In this document: piece after piece, positions 7,975 to 15,799 of the stretch | How the letters are laid out: each line of letters starts with the position of its first letter | How positions within the stretch are numbered: position 1 is the first letter of the stretch | NCBI RefSeq assembly: GCF_016653255.1 | Contig: NZ_NHSD01000305.1 | Location: 1 to 46,872, forward strand | From: Rhodobaculum claviforme | GTDB taxonomy: Bacteria; Pseudomonadota; Alphaproteobacteria; Rhodobacterales; Rhodobacteraceae | DNA: 46,872 nt | Reading direction: 5' to 3' | Translations under genes and position numbers: made by a program | Notes under the pieces: model-generated | The model's input: the letters and a program-made list of their open reading frames with translations, nothing else | The model's database searches: none | Told to the model about the DNA's origin: nothing

Positions 7975-9486
7975 TCAGCCGTGGCGACGCGCGCTGCGGG
8001 CCCGGCATTGGGCCAGCCTGCGGGCGATCTCGGGCGAGTCCGGGTTGAGCCGGTGGGCGCGCTCCAGCACCGCCAGGGCAGTGGTGAAGTCGTCTGATTT
8101 CTCGAACAGCACCGCAACACGGCGCAGGATCGCCTCGGCGGTGAGGCGCGTTTTTAGCAGGCCGGGGAGGTCCGCGAAGGGATCGTCGGCGCCAGCCTCC
8201 GGCGTACCCCCCTCGTCCGGCCCTGTCGTCTCGGCGGGGGCAGGCGAGGAGGGCACGCGCTGCGGCGGCGCCATTGCCTGTGCGCGCGGCAGCACCGTCA
8301 CCAGACGGTTGAAAATCTCTTCCCAGGCGATGGAATAACTGATGGCCTTTGGCGCCGTTTCCGATGCTGCGGGCAGTTCCGAAACCACCTCGCGGTCAAC
8401 ACGGATCACGTCTTCCGGACACCCAAGATCCGCAAAGACCCACAGATTGTGGTTGCTGTGCAGAACGCCGGGCTTGCGGCAGATCCGGAGCGGCACGAAA
8501 CAGCCGGTGCCGCCGTTGGCGATGAAGGCATCGACTCCATGGCAAAGCGCGATCTTGCCGACGTAATCCATCCCGACCAGTGACTGCGCCCGGGCCACAT
8601 CGGCAATGCCTCTGATGATCGCGGCGGCGACCGCCTCGTCGTCGCGGTTCTCGATCCGCTCGCCATGCGGCGCCGTCATCCCGTCGATATAGACGACAAG
8701 GTCGGGATACTGTTTGGCGAGGGCGCGGACGATGGCGACGTACCCCTCAACCTGCTCGATCCATGCCCGCTTCTGCCCGGTGATGCCGATCCACAAGGAG
8801 AGGCCGGGCCGTGGTTCCGGGGGGGTAGCGGAAATCCTTGCCGACATGGCTGCTTCCATGCGCTTCGCCTGCCTGCGGCAGGTCGGCGTCCGGCGTGCCG
8901 AGACGCGGGTCGGCACGAGATAGTATCTCCCATCCTCCTGCGCGCGTTCCGCGATGCCATAAGCCAATGTCGGTGACATGAAGCAATCGTTGCCCACATG
9001 CACGACCTGCCGCGCTTTGGGCAGATGCGCGATCACGTCGGGCAACTGCACGAACTGGTCGTAGAAAAAGTGATAGGGTCTGCTGCTGCGGACACTGAGG
9101 CCGCCGTAACTATCCCGTCGCTCCCACTGAGCATCGAAATCTCCTGCGCGGATCTGTGCGACAAGCGACGTCATCAAATGGTTGGCCGTGACAGAAACAT
9201 GATGTGCTCCGGTTTGGGTGACTATGAACTGGATGAATCGCGAATGCTGCACCAGGCACCACCGGTTGCCCCCGTTCTCATCTGACAGGAAAAGGCAGTT
9301 CCGCATCCCCCGCTGCAGGCTGCTGCGGCAGCGGCAGAGGATCTCGGGCTTTTCGGGGTGAGGCAGCACGACCTCATCGGCGGCCATGATCGCCAGCGCG
9401 ATGCGCTCCATTTCCGCGAAATCCTTGGCGGCGGCGGCGCGGGCGTAATCGCCGACCGGGCCATGCAGGGCGAGGGCGTCTGTCAC
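7975..9486 (-). CDS. unassigned protein, possible GT-B-type transferase with a TPR-like tail
   Basis: A 503-residue protein that I do not recognise as a named family. The N-terminal half has several aromatic and histidine motifs (YHFFYDQFVQLPDV, VVHVGNDCFMS). The middle holds LWIGITGQKRAWIEQVEGYV, then VYIDGMTAPHGE, and a Gly-rich IANGGTGCFVPLRICRKPGV about 60 residues later, the order expected of the second Rossmann domain of a GT-B enzyme. After a Pro/Ala linker, a helical pair with LERAHRLNPDSPEIARRLAQC resembles a single TPR unit. The start is GTG at 9486, supported by AGGTGA 6 bases upstream. It is transcribed alone, against its neighbours. Glycosyltransferase activity is an inference. 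Confidence 0.6.
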   Translation of the reverse strand: MTDALALHGPVGDYARAAAAKDFAEMERIALAIMAADEVVLPHPEKPEILCRCRSSLQRGMRNCLFLSDENGGNRWCLVQHSRFIQFIVTQTGAHHVSVTANHLMTSLVAQIRAGDFDAQWERRDSYGGLSVRSSRPYHFFYDQFVQLPDVIAHLPKARQVVHVGNDCFMSPTLAYGIAERAQEDGRYYLVPTRVSARRTPTCRRQAKRMEAAMSARISATPPEPRPGLSLWIGITGQKRAWIEQVEGYVAIVRALAKQYPDLVVYIDGMTAPHGERIENRDDEAVAAAIIRGIADVARAQSLVGMDYVGKIALCHGVDAFIANGGTGCFVPLRICRKPGVLHSNHNLWVFADLGCPEDVIRVDREVVSELPAASETAPKAISYSIAWEEIFNRLVTVLPRAQAMAPPQRVPSSPAPAETTGPDEGGTPEAGADDPFADLPGLLKTRLTAEAILRRVAVLFEKSDDFTTALAVLERAHRLNPDSPEIARRLAQCRARSARRHG

Positions 9487-9767
9487 GGGCTGTCACCTGT
9501 CATGTGGGGTGCGGGGTCTGGATAGGGGCGATGGTCCGCCAAGCCTCCGCCAACGACAACCCCATGGAAGCGAAAAGGGGAAGGGGCGTCAAGCGGGGTG
9601 ATCGCCGGGGCCGTTTGGAGGGGCTGAGGAAGGCGGGACGCGCATTTTCGGGAGCCTCTGGTACAGGTTTTGGCGGGCTCTGGCCTGTTCGGGGGCGGAA
9701 TTGGTGCAAAAATCGGGGTGTCTGGACACTGGCGCGGGGGTCTGCCGTGCGCAGGGGCAGTGAGCGA

Positions 9768-9796
9768 TTGACAGGCCCCGCCGGGGCGGTGGTAAC
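9768..9796 (+). promoter_or_regulatory. candidate sigma-70-type promoter for the coiled-coil operon
   Basis: A perfect -35 hexamer TTGACA (9768-9773) is followed 17 bases later by GGTAAC (9791-9796), a weak -10 match. The spacer contains a GC-rich palindrome (CCCCGCCGGGG). It would start a transcript about 20 bases before ATG 9823. The rest of the divergent 9487-9822 region is GC-rich and holds no convincing gene. Confidence 0.35.
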
Positions 9797-9822
9797 TGCC
9801 GGGCGTGCAATGGAGATCGCGG

Positions 9823-11142
9823 ATGACGGATGCGCAGCAGGGCGCGTGCAGGGTGCTCGTCGTGGCTGAGGGCGGTGGGGGCGATGGCCTTGCCGGGCTG
9901 GCCGAGGCCTTCAGCCCGGTGCTGACGTTGGTGCCCGCGACGCTTGCGCAGGCCGCGCGCGATGACGCGGCCGCGCCGGTGTTGTGCTTGAGCCCGGCCC
10001 CCGAGGTGGCGGTGGCCCGCGCGCTGGCCAGGGGCGCTACGCTGGAGGCGGCGCTGGAGGGGTGGCGGGCCGAGGCAGAGGCGCTGCTGGCCGGGGTGCG
10101 CCCGCTGCGCCGGCGCCTGACCCTGGTGCTGATCGGTGATGCCCCGCCCGCGCCGGAGGTTCTGGCGGGGGTGCTGGGCCCGCGGCTGGGGCGTGTGCCG
10201 GAGCCTGTGACGGAGGATGGCGCTGCCCGGGCGCCGGTGCCCGATGGCCGCCCCGCCTCCGACACCCCCCGGGCGCTGTTGGTGCTGATCGCGGCGGCGG
10301 GCCTGGCCGCCGATCCCGGGGCCCGGGCGCTTCTGGCCGAGATCAGCGCGACGGCGGTGCCGCTGTCGCAGGGCCAGGACACGCCGTGCGCCTTGCGGGG
10401 TCTGGTGGAGTTGCGCGCGCTGATGGCCGACGGGGGCGTGAAGGCCGACCTCAATCGGCAGATCGCGGCCATGGCGGAGGAGATCGCGCAGCTCGACGCT
10501 GCTCTCGGCGCGGCCCGCGCGGACTGCAACCGGGGTGCGGCCGAAACCGCCCGGGCCCGCGCCGAGGTCACCGCCGCAGACCAGCAGGCTGCGCAACTGA
10601 CCGCGGCGCTGGACACTGCACGGTCCCAGCTTGCGCAGGCCCAGGCCGAACGTGACGATGCGCGCGCCGACGCCGATGCTGAGGCGGCTGCGCGCGCGGG
10701 CCAGGCCGACCGGCTGGGGGCCCTCGAAGCCGATCGGGCGCGCGCCCAGGCGGCGCGGGCGACCGCCGAGCAGGCCGCCGCCGCCGCCCTTGCGCAGGCC
10801 GAGGCGCTGCGCGGCGATCTGGCGCGGCGCGAGCGGGAGGGCACGCGGCAGGGCTGGCGCGACGCGGTGCTGGGCCAAGAGATCCTGCGCCTGTCGCGCG
10901 CGCTGCGGGCGCAGCAGGCGCAGGCCGGTCCCGCCCCGGACGATGGTGAGGATCCGGACCCTGCACCAGACCCCCTGCCAATCCCTGCCGCCAGCCCTGC
11001 GCCGGCGGCCGCGGCGGCCTCTGATGCATCCGTGCCGGCGGATCCGGCCGCGTCCTCCGCGCCGGGCAGGGGCAAGCGCCCGGCCGCAGACCGCAAGGCC
11101 ACCGGCGCGGGCCGTCAACGTGGGGGGGACAGCCGTGGCTGA
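9823..11142 (+). CDS. hypothetical coiled-coil protein with acidic/proline-rich tail
   Basis: A 439-residue protein of unknown family. Residues 1-130 form an alternating hydrophobic alpha/beta-like region (RVLVVAEGGGGDGL, LTLVLIGDAPPAPEVL). Residues about 205-345 are an alanine/arginine/glutamate-rich coiled coil. From about 355 the chain is low complexity (Pro, Ala, Asp) and ends in a basic RGKRPAADRK segment. ATG at 9823 has GGAG about 6-7 bases upstream; an in-frame GTG at 9805 is less likely. The stop overlaps the GTG start of the next gene by 8 bases. Its pairing with a second coiled-coil protein suggests that they interact, possibly as a scaffold at the glycan assembly site. That role is inference. 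Confidence 0.7.
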   Translation: MTDAQQGACRVLVVAEGGGGDGLAGLAEAFSPVLTLVPATLAQAARDDAAAPVLCLSPAPEVAVARALARGATLEAALEGWRAEAEALLAGVRPLRRRLTLVLIGDAPPAPEVLAGVLGPRLGRVPEPVTEDGAARAPVPDGRPASDTPRALLVLIAAAGLAADPGARALLAEISATAVPLSQGQDTPCALRGLVELRALMADGGVKADLNRQIAAMAEEIAQLDAALGAARADCNRGAAETARARAEVTAADQQAAQLTAALDTARSQLAQAQAERDDARADADAEAAARAGQADRLGALEADRARAQAARATAEQAAAAALAQAEALRGDLARREREGTRQGWRDAVLGQEILRLSRALRAQQAQAGPAPDDGEDPDPAPDPLPIPAASPAPAAAAASDASVPADPAASSAPGRGKRPAADRKATGAGRQRGGDSRG

Positions 11143-13111
11143 GGGGATGGGCTGCAGCCCGACGGAGCGGGGGGATGTCGGGCTTGTCCTGCATCTGGGA
11201 GCCGGCGAATGTGCCCAGCTGGAGGGATATCTTCAAAGCACCGCCCGCAACATTGTGCTGGTGGAGCCCAACCCCGCCCTGGCCCGGGCGCTGGAGGCGC
11301 GCGCGGCTGCGGACGCGCGGGTGCAGGTCTGGGAACTGGCCGTGGCCGCAGCCGAAGGCCCGGCCGAGCTGCAGGTCTTCAACCTCGAGCCGCTGTCGAG
11401 CCTGCGCGCCCCCGACGGGCTGCGCGCGCTGTTTCCCGGCCTGCACCGGGTCGCTGTGGTGCCGGTGACGGCCACGACGCCCGACGCGCTGGTGGCGATC
11501 CTGCCGTCGGACGGGCAGGGCGCCGGGGCCCCCCCGGATGTGCTGGTCATCGACACCCCGGGCGAGGAGGCGGCCGTGATCGACGGGCTCGCGGCGGCCG
11601 GCGCGCTGGTGCGGTTTCGCCGGATATTCCTGCACGCCGGCACTGGATGCGATTACGCCGGCAGCGTGCCCGTGGACCAGCTACGCCAGCGGCTGGAGGA
11701 GGCGGGATACCGTCTGGAGCACATCGACGCCGCCGATCCCGATCGCCCCTGTCTGGAGTTCTTCCTGCCGCAGGCGGTGGTGGACGCCGCCGCGCGGCTG
11801 GCGGAGCTGCGCGACGAATGCGCGGCGCTGCGGGCGGCGCGCGACGGCGCGCTGGAGACCGTGCGCACCTCCACCGAGGCGGCCGTGCGGGAGGCCGAGC
11901 GCGGTTTTGCCGACCAGTTGCGCGCGCTGGAGACGGAGCTGGCCGAGACCCGCACGGCGACCGAGGCCGCGCAGACGGCTTGCGCAGTGGCCGAGCGCGC
12001 GGCCGCCGAGGGGGCGCAGGTCGCCGCGCGCCATGCCACGCGCATCGCCGAGTTGGAGGTCGCGCTGGCCGAGGCCCACAAATCCCTGGGCGAGGCCGAG
12101 GGCGTTGCCGACCGGCTGCGCGCGCTGGAGATGGAGCTGGCCGAGACCCGCACGGCGACCGAGGCCGCGCAGACGGCTTGCGCAGTGGCCGAGCGCGCGG
12201 CCGCCGAGGGGGCGCAGGTCGCCGCGCGCCATGCCACGCGCATCGCCGAGCTGGAGGCCGCGCTGGCCGAGGCCCACAAATCCCTGGGCGAGGCTGAGGG
12301 CGTTGCCGACCGGCTGCGCGCGCTGGAGATGGAGCTGGCCGAGACCCGCACGGCGACCGAGGCCGCGCAGACGGCCTGCGCAGCGGCTGAGCGCGCGGCG
12401 GCCGAGGGGGCGCAGGCCGCGGCGCGCCACGCCACGCACATCGTCGAGCTGGAAGCCGCGCTGGCCGAGGCCCATGCAGCCTTGGGCGAGGCCGAGGGCG
12501 CGGCCGACCGGCTGCGCGCGCTGGAGGCCGAGCACGATGCCCAACGTGCCACTGCCGAGGCGACCTCGGCGGTGGCCGAGCGCGCGGCGGCGCAGGCGGC
12601 CGCGCAGCTGTCGCAGCAGGCCGAGCGCATCGCTGGGATGGAAGCCGCGCTGGCCACCGCCGAGGCCGATGCCCAGACCACCGCCCGGGCCGACGCGGAG
12701 CGCAACACCGCTCTGCGGGCTGAATGCGACGCCCTGCGCCGGGCCGCGCAGGAGGCCCGCGCCGAGGCCGACCGCGCCCGCGCCGAGACCGCACAGACGC
12801 TCGACGGCCTGCGCGACGACCTTGCGCTGGCGCTGCGCCAGCAGTCCATGCGCGATGCCGACCTGGGCGATCTGCGCCGCCGCCACGCCGAGGTGATGGC
12901 CCAGAAGGATCGCCAGGACGTCCTGCTCCAGGACCTGACCCGGCGGCTGGCGGCGGCGGCGGAGTTCCTGCAGACGCTCGACGCCCTCGATGCCGAGGAT
13001 ATGGCGGGCGGAATGGCGGCCGTGACCGCGTCGCCGGACCCCTCCGTCCCGGCGCTGGTACCCGCGCGTGGCGGCAAGGGCAGGAAGAAGAAAAAGAAGA
13101 AGGCGCCATGA
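11135..13111 (+). CDS. FkbM-like methyltransferase domain fused to a long repetitive coiled coil
   Basis: A 658-residue protein. Residues about 15-210 resemble an FkbM-type methyltransferase: LVLHLGAGECAQLEGYL, NIVLVEPNPALARAL (39-53), VLVIDTPGEEAAVIDGL in place of the family's KID-EG-E strand, and a C-terminal YRLEHIDAADPDRPCLEFF. Residues about 225-620 are one continuous coiled coil. Residues 262-459 of it are three near-identical 66-residue units, followed by a degenerate fourth. The tail is lysine-rich (GRKKKKKK). GTG at 11135 follows a G-rich ribosome binding site and overlaps the previous stop; ATG at 11147 is the alternative. The stop overlaps the next ATG (ATGA). It may act as a membrane-proximal or scaffold enzyme; no substrate is known. 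Confidence 0.78.
   Translation: MAEGMGCSPTERGDVGLVLHLGAGECAQLEGYLQSTARNIVLVEPNPALARALEARAAADARVQVWELAVAAAEGPAELQVFNLEPLSSLRAPDGLRALFPGLHRVAVVPVTATTPDALVAILPSDGQGAGAPPDVLVIDTPGEEAAVIDGLAAAGALVRFRRIFLHAGTGCDYAGSVPVDQLRQRLEEAGYRLEHIDAADPDRPCLEFFLPQAVVDAAARLAELRDECAALRAARDGALETVRTSTEAAVREAERGFADQLRALETELAETRTATEAAQTACAVAERAAAEGAQVAARHATRIAELEVALAEAHKSLGEAEGVADRLRALEMELAETRTATEAAQTACAVAERAAAEGAQVAARHATRIAELEAALAEAHKSLGEAEGVADRLRALEMELAETRTATEAAQTACAAAERAAAEGAQAAARHATHIVELEAALAEAHAALGEAEGAADRLRALEAEHDAQRATAEATSAVAERAAAQAAAQLSQQAERIAGMEAALATAEADAQTTARADAERNTALRAECDALRRAAQEARAEADRARAETAQTLDGLRDDLALALRQQSMRDADLGDLRRRHAEVMAQKDRQDVLLQDLTRRLAAAAEFLQTLDALDAEDMAGGMAAVTASPDPSVPALVPARGGKGRKKKKKKAP
11918..12511 (+). 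repeat. three tandem 198-bp in-frame repeats
   Basis: Units begin at 11918, 12116 and 12314 (each with TGCGCGCGCTGGAGA) and a diverged fourth begins at 12512 (CTGCGCGCGCTGGAGGCC). The first two copies are almost identical, including silent positions; the third differs more towards its end. Each encodes a 66-residue coiled-coil module (LRALE.ELAETRTATEAAQ and onward, ending EAEGVADR). Near-identity at synonymous sites indicates recent duplication or gene conversion. Because 198 is divisible by 3, unit loss or gain keeps the frame and would change only the length of the rod. Confidence 0.95.
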
Positions 13112-14034
13112 GCCGCGACCGTTTCCGCGCCGAGATCGCGGCGGCGCGCGCGCTTCTGCAGGCCCATGGCCTGGACGCGCCGGCCGGCACGGGAGTGCCG
13201 GCGGTGCCGCTGCCCGGGTTGCTGGCCCAATGCCGCGCGCTGGTGCACGACAGTGCCGCACAGCCCCCCGCCCCGGTGCGCACGCTGCACCACTTTGCCT
13301 GCACCGGGGGCACGCTGATCGGCCGCTGCCTGGGCGCGCTGCCGAATGTGCGGCTGCTGAGCGAGGTCGACCCCCTCAGCACGCTGGGCGACACCGGCAA
13401 GGAACGGTTCTTCCCCTCCGACCTGCCCAGCCTGGCGCGCGCGGGCACCCGCCCGCCGGGGCCGGAGGTGCTGGAGGAGGTCTTCCTGGCCGGGCTTTCG
13501 GTGCTGCAGACCGATTGCCGCCGCCAGGGCCTCGATCTGGTGCTGCGCGACCATGCCCACAGCCACTTCTGCACCGGCCCCGCCATCCCCGAGCGCCCCG
13601 GCCTGCGCGAGATCGTCGGGCGCGCCCATCCCGTGCGCTCCGCGGTGACGGTGCGCCACCCGTTCGAGTCTTGGCTCAGCCTGCTGGACCGCGGCTGGCT
13701 GCATTTCGCCCCCGCCACGGTGGCGCAATACGCCCTGCGCTATCACGCCTTCCTGGACCATCACGCCGGGCTGGAGATCCTGCGCTACGAGGATTTCCTG
13801 GCCGATCCCGAGGGTGGGGTGCAGCGGCTTTGCGCGCTGCTGGAGCTGGCCTATGATCCGGGCTTCCGGCTGGTGCTGCCGGCGATCCGGCTGTCGGGCG
13901 ACAGTGGCCGGCGCGGCGACCGCATCGCCCCGCGTCCGCGCCGGGCGCACAGCCCCGAGCAGATCGAGGCCGCGCTGGCCGCACCCGCCTTCACCGACCT
14001 GCTGGACCGCTTGGGCTATACCCTGGAGCGCTGA
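13108..14034 (+). CDS. sulfotransferase-like P-loop protein
   Basis: A 308-residue protein. HHFACTGGTLIGRCL (61-75) is a P-loop-like segment after a predicted first strand, and VTVRHPFESWLSLLDRGW (182-199) matches the 3'-phosphate binding Arg/Ser strand of sulfotransferases. EILRYEDFLADPEGGVQRLC is the common C-terminal RYEDL-type segment of the fold. It is less typical than its neighbours because the 5' loop lacks a Lys (CTGG instead of PKTG), so PAPS use is uncertain. The start overlaps the preceding stop (ATGA at 13108-13111), making it the third gene of a coupled trio. The last 19 bases overlap, tail to tail, the gene on the opposite strand. Confidence 0.72.
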   Translation: MSRDRFRAEIAAARALLQAHGLDAPAGTGVPAVPLPGLLAQCRALVHDSAAQPPAPVRTLHHFACTGGTLIGRCLGALPNVRLLSEVDPLSTLGDTGKERFFPSDLPSLARAGTRPPGPEVLEEVFLAGLSVLQTDCRRQGLDLVLRDHAHSHFCTGPAIPERPGLREIVGRAHPVRSAVTVRHPFESWLSLLDRGWLHFAPATVAQYALRYHAFLDHHAGLEILRYEDFLADPEGGVQRLCALLELAYDPGFRLVLPAIRLSGDSGRRGDRIAPRPRRAHSPEQIEAALAAPAFTDLLDRLGYTLER

Positions 14035-15008
14035 GGCGGGCCCGTATCGGCATCGGGATCGGTGGCGGCCCGCACCACCGCCCCGGCATGGCGCCGCAGC
14101 GTGGCCATCTGCGGGCGCGTCGCGCCGGGCCGGGCGAGCAGGGCGCGGAACTGCGCCTCGGCGGCCGCGACGGCGGTGGCTGTGTCCGCGGCGGCGACGC
14201 CGTGGTCGCGCAGCAGCGCCCCATACCCCTCCAGCGCGTCCAGCGCGGGGGCCAGATCGGCCGGCGCGAACCCCTCGGGCATCAGCCCGGCGACATCCGG
14301 GGGCAGCCTCCGGCGCTGCGCCAGCTTGACCAGCCGCGCCCGGTCAGCCCCCGTCACCGTCAGGCCCTGCGCCACCAGCGCCTCGCGCAGGGCCGTGGCA
14401 AAGCCCAGCCCGATCGATTCATTGGCCGGGCGCAGGGTGGCGAAGGGCGCGTCGCCCAGCCGCGCCGGGGTCTGTGCGAAACAGGTCAGGCAGAAACGCT
14501 CGGCCAGCCCCGCCCCCTCGACCGGGCAGGCCAGGGTCTCGGCCAGGGCGGACAGCTGCGCCAGCTTGCGGGCGTGGCGCTGCAGCGCATGCAGCGGGCC
14601 GGTGGCCCGGTCGGCCAGTGCGCCGTGCAGATCCTGCGTCAGCCAGCCGCTGTAGCGGAAGTTCGACAGCGCCTGCGCAGGTGGAAAGCGCACCGTCACC
14701 ACCATCCGCGACACCGTGAACAGCTGTGCGATCTCGGCGATGAAGTCGGGCTGGCTGGCCAGCGCCTCGCTCGACAGGAAATACTGCCCGGGGGGATAGT
14801 CCTGGGCCCGCAGCGCGCGCAGGCAATCTTCGGGGGCATACATCAGCTCGGTGACCGGGGGCGGGCCGTTCATCGGCACGAACCCCTTGCCCAGCACCGC
14901 CACCCCCAGCGCGCGCGCCAGTGCGTGATCCTCCATCACGAACAGCCGCTGCAGCGTCGAGGTGGCGCATTTCGGCAGGCCGGGATGGAGGACGATGCTG
15001 CGGGTCAT
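14016..15008 (-). CDS. sulfotransferase-like protein
   Basis: A 330-residue protein that opens with IVLHPGLPKCATSTLQRLF (5-23), a clear 5'-phosphosulfate binding loop including the conserved Lys. YFLSSEALAS (76-85) and MVVTVRFPPAQALSNFRYSGW (102-122) follow in the order of the family. The C-terminal third is alanine-rich and helical and is not recognised. The start is ATG at 15008. The 3' end overlaps the convergent sulfotransferase-like gene by 19 bases, and its 5' end faces the related short gene at 15045. Acceptor unknown. Confidence 0.75.
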   Translation of the reverse strand: MTRSIVLHPGLPKCATSTLQRLFVMEDHALARALGVAVLGKGFVPMNGPPPVTELMYAPEDCLRALRAQDYPPGQYFLSSEALASQPDFIAEIAQLFTVSRMVVTVRFPPAQALSNFRYSGWLTQDLHGALADRATGPLHALQRHARKLAQLSALAETLACPVEGAGLAERFCLTCFAQTPARLGDAPFATLRPANESIGLGFATALREALVAQGLTVTGADRARLVKLAQRRRLPPDVAGLMPEGFAPADLAPALDALEGYGALLRDHGVAAADTATAVAAAEAQFRALLARPGATRPQMATLRRHAGAVVRAATDPDADTGPPQRSRV

Positions 15009-15044
15009 GTGGCCGGTGTCTCTTTGCGGACGCCGCGCCTGTGC

Positions 15045-15758
15045 TCAGAGCGGGTTCGCAACATAAAGCTCGGTCATGTAGGGCGCGACTTGCTCGAGCC
15101 GGGCGATCTCGTCGGGGGACATCTCGTCGTTGCGGCGATCAACCTTGCCCTTGTTGAACTTGCCGTAGCGGGTCTTGTCGGCCTCGAGCCGGTCGATCTC
15201 CTCGTGGACCTGCTCGGGAGTCAGGCCGAGATCCAGAAAGGCGTTGATGCGTGCGCCGACCTCGTACGGACGGGTGGCCATGCTGACGAAATCGATCATC
15301 AGGTTGGGGCCGCCCTCGGCCCACTGGCGCAGCATGCGGTCGGACCAGGCGATCTGGTGGGTCACCTCGTCGAGGGTCTTCACCGCGGTGCCCTCGCTGA
15401 TCTTGCGTGAAGAATCGATCAGCGACAGGGCGGAGTCGGCCGGATGGCGGTGGCTGATCAGCAGCCGGATGCGCCCGTCCCGCACCGCCTCCAGGGCCTG
15501 CGGGCTGGGTCCCGCATGGGTCTTGACGAAAACGGCCAGTTCGGGGCTGGCCATGTCGGGGTCGTTCAGCAGGGTGTCGATCGTTTCAGGCAGATCGGCC
15601 ACCGTCACGAACAGCCCGTCGGCATAGCGCCGGCCGATGTGGTCGGGCTTGGCGACGCGGCCGCCGATTTGTTTCATGTGCCGCCGCACAAGCGCCCGCA
15701 TCATGCTGAAGGCGGCGCTACTGGCGGTCTTCGGCGGGCCATAGCAGAGAATGATCAT
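15045..15758 (-). CDS. short sulfotransferase-like protein
   Basis: A 237-residue protein. MIILCYGPPKTASSAAFSMM (1-20) is a P-loop with the PKT-S-S pattern. LAVFVKTHAG (74-83) matches the FVKTH strand of the fold, and LLISHRHPADSALSLIDSS (99-117) has the conserved Arg and Ser of the nucleotide 3'-phosphate site. It ends with a charged segment (DKTRYGKFNKGKVDRRNDEM). ATG at 15758 is the natural start because upstream in-frame sequence overlaps the neighbouring gene's coding region. At 237 residues it is short for the family but the core is complete. It shares a strand with the pyruvyl-transferase-like gene 41 bases upstream, so co-transcription is likely. Confidence 0.75.
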   Translation of the reverse strand: MIILCYGPPKTASSAAFSMMRALVRRHMKQIGGRVAKPDHIGRRYADGLFVTVADLPETIDTLLNDPDMASPELAVFVKTHAGPSPQALEAVRDGRIRLLISHRHPADSALSLIDSSRKISEGTAVKTLDEVTHQIAWSDRMLRQWAEGGPNLMIDFVSMATRPYEVGARINAFLDLGLTPEQVHEEIDRLEADKTRYGKFNKGKVDRRNDEMSPDEIARLEQVAPYMTELYVANPL

Positions 15759-15799
15759 GGCGTTCTCACTGTCTGGACGGTGAAGCGGGGGTTGGAGGC

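Noticed and set aside
9504-9869. 121-codon plus-strand frame in the 9487-9822 intergenic region
   Set aside because: No ribosome binding site, Gly/Arg-rich low-information product, and overlap with the well-supported start at 9823.
10631-11134. N-terminal extension of the FkbM/coiled-coil protein to 10631
   Set aside because: The extension is out of frame with the overlapping gene at 9823 and reads as Arg/Pro-rich shadow. GTG 11135 with a ribosome binding site is the better start.
11918-12511. Possible CRISPR array suggested by regular repeats
   Set aside because: The units are 198 bp, contiguous without unique spacers and in frame within a protein. They encode a coiled-coil module.
11547-13950. 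Very long open frames on the minus strand (over 700 codons)
   Set aside because: They lie antisense to the coiled-coil rod and sulfotransferase-like genes. Their Ala/Arg/Ser/Pro-rich products reflect GC-rich repetitive codons, and no domain was recognised.
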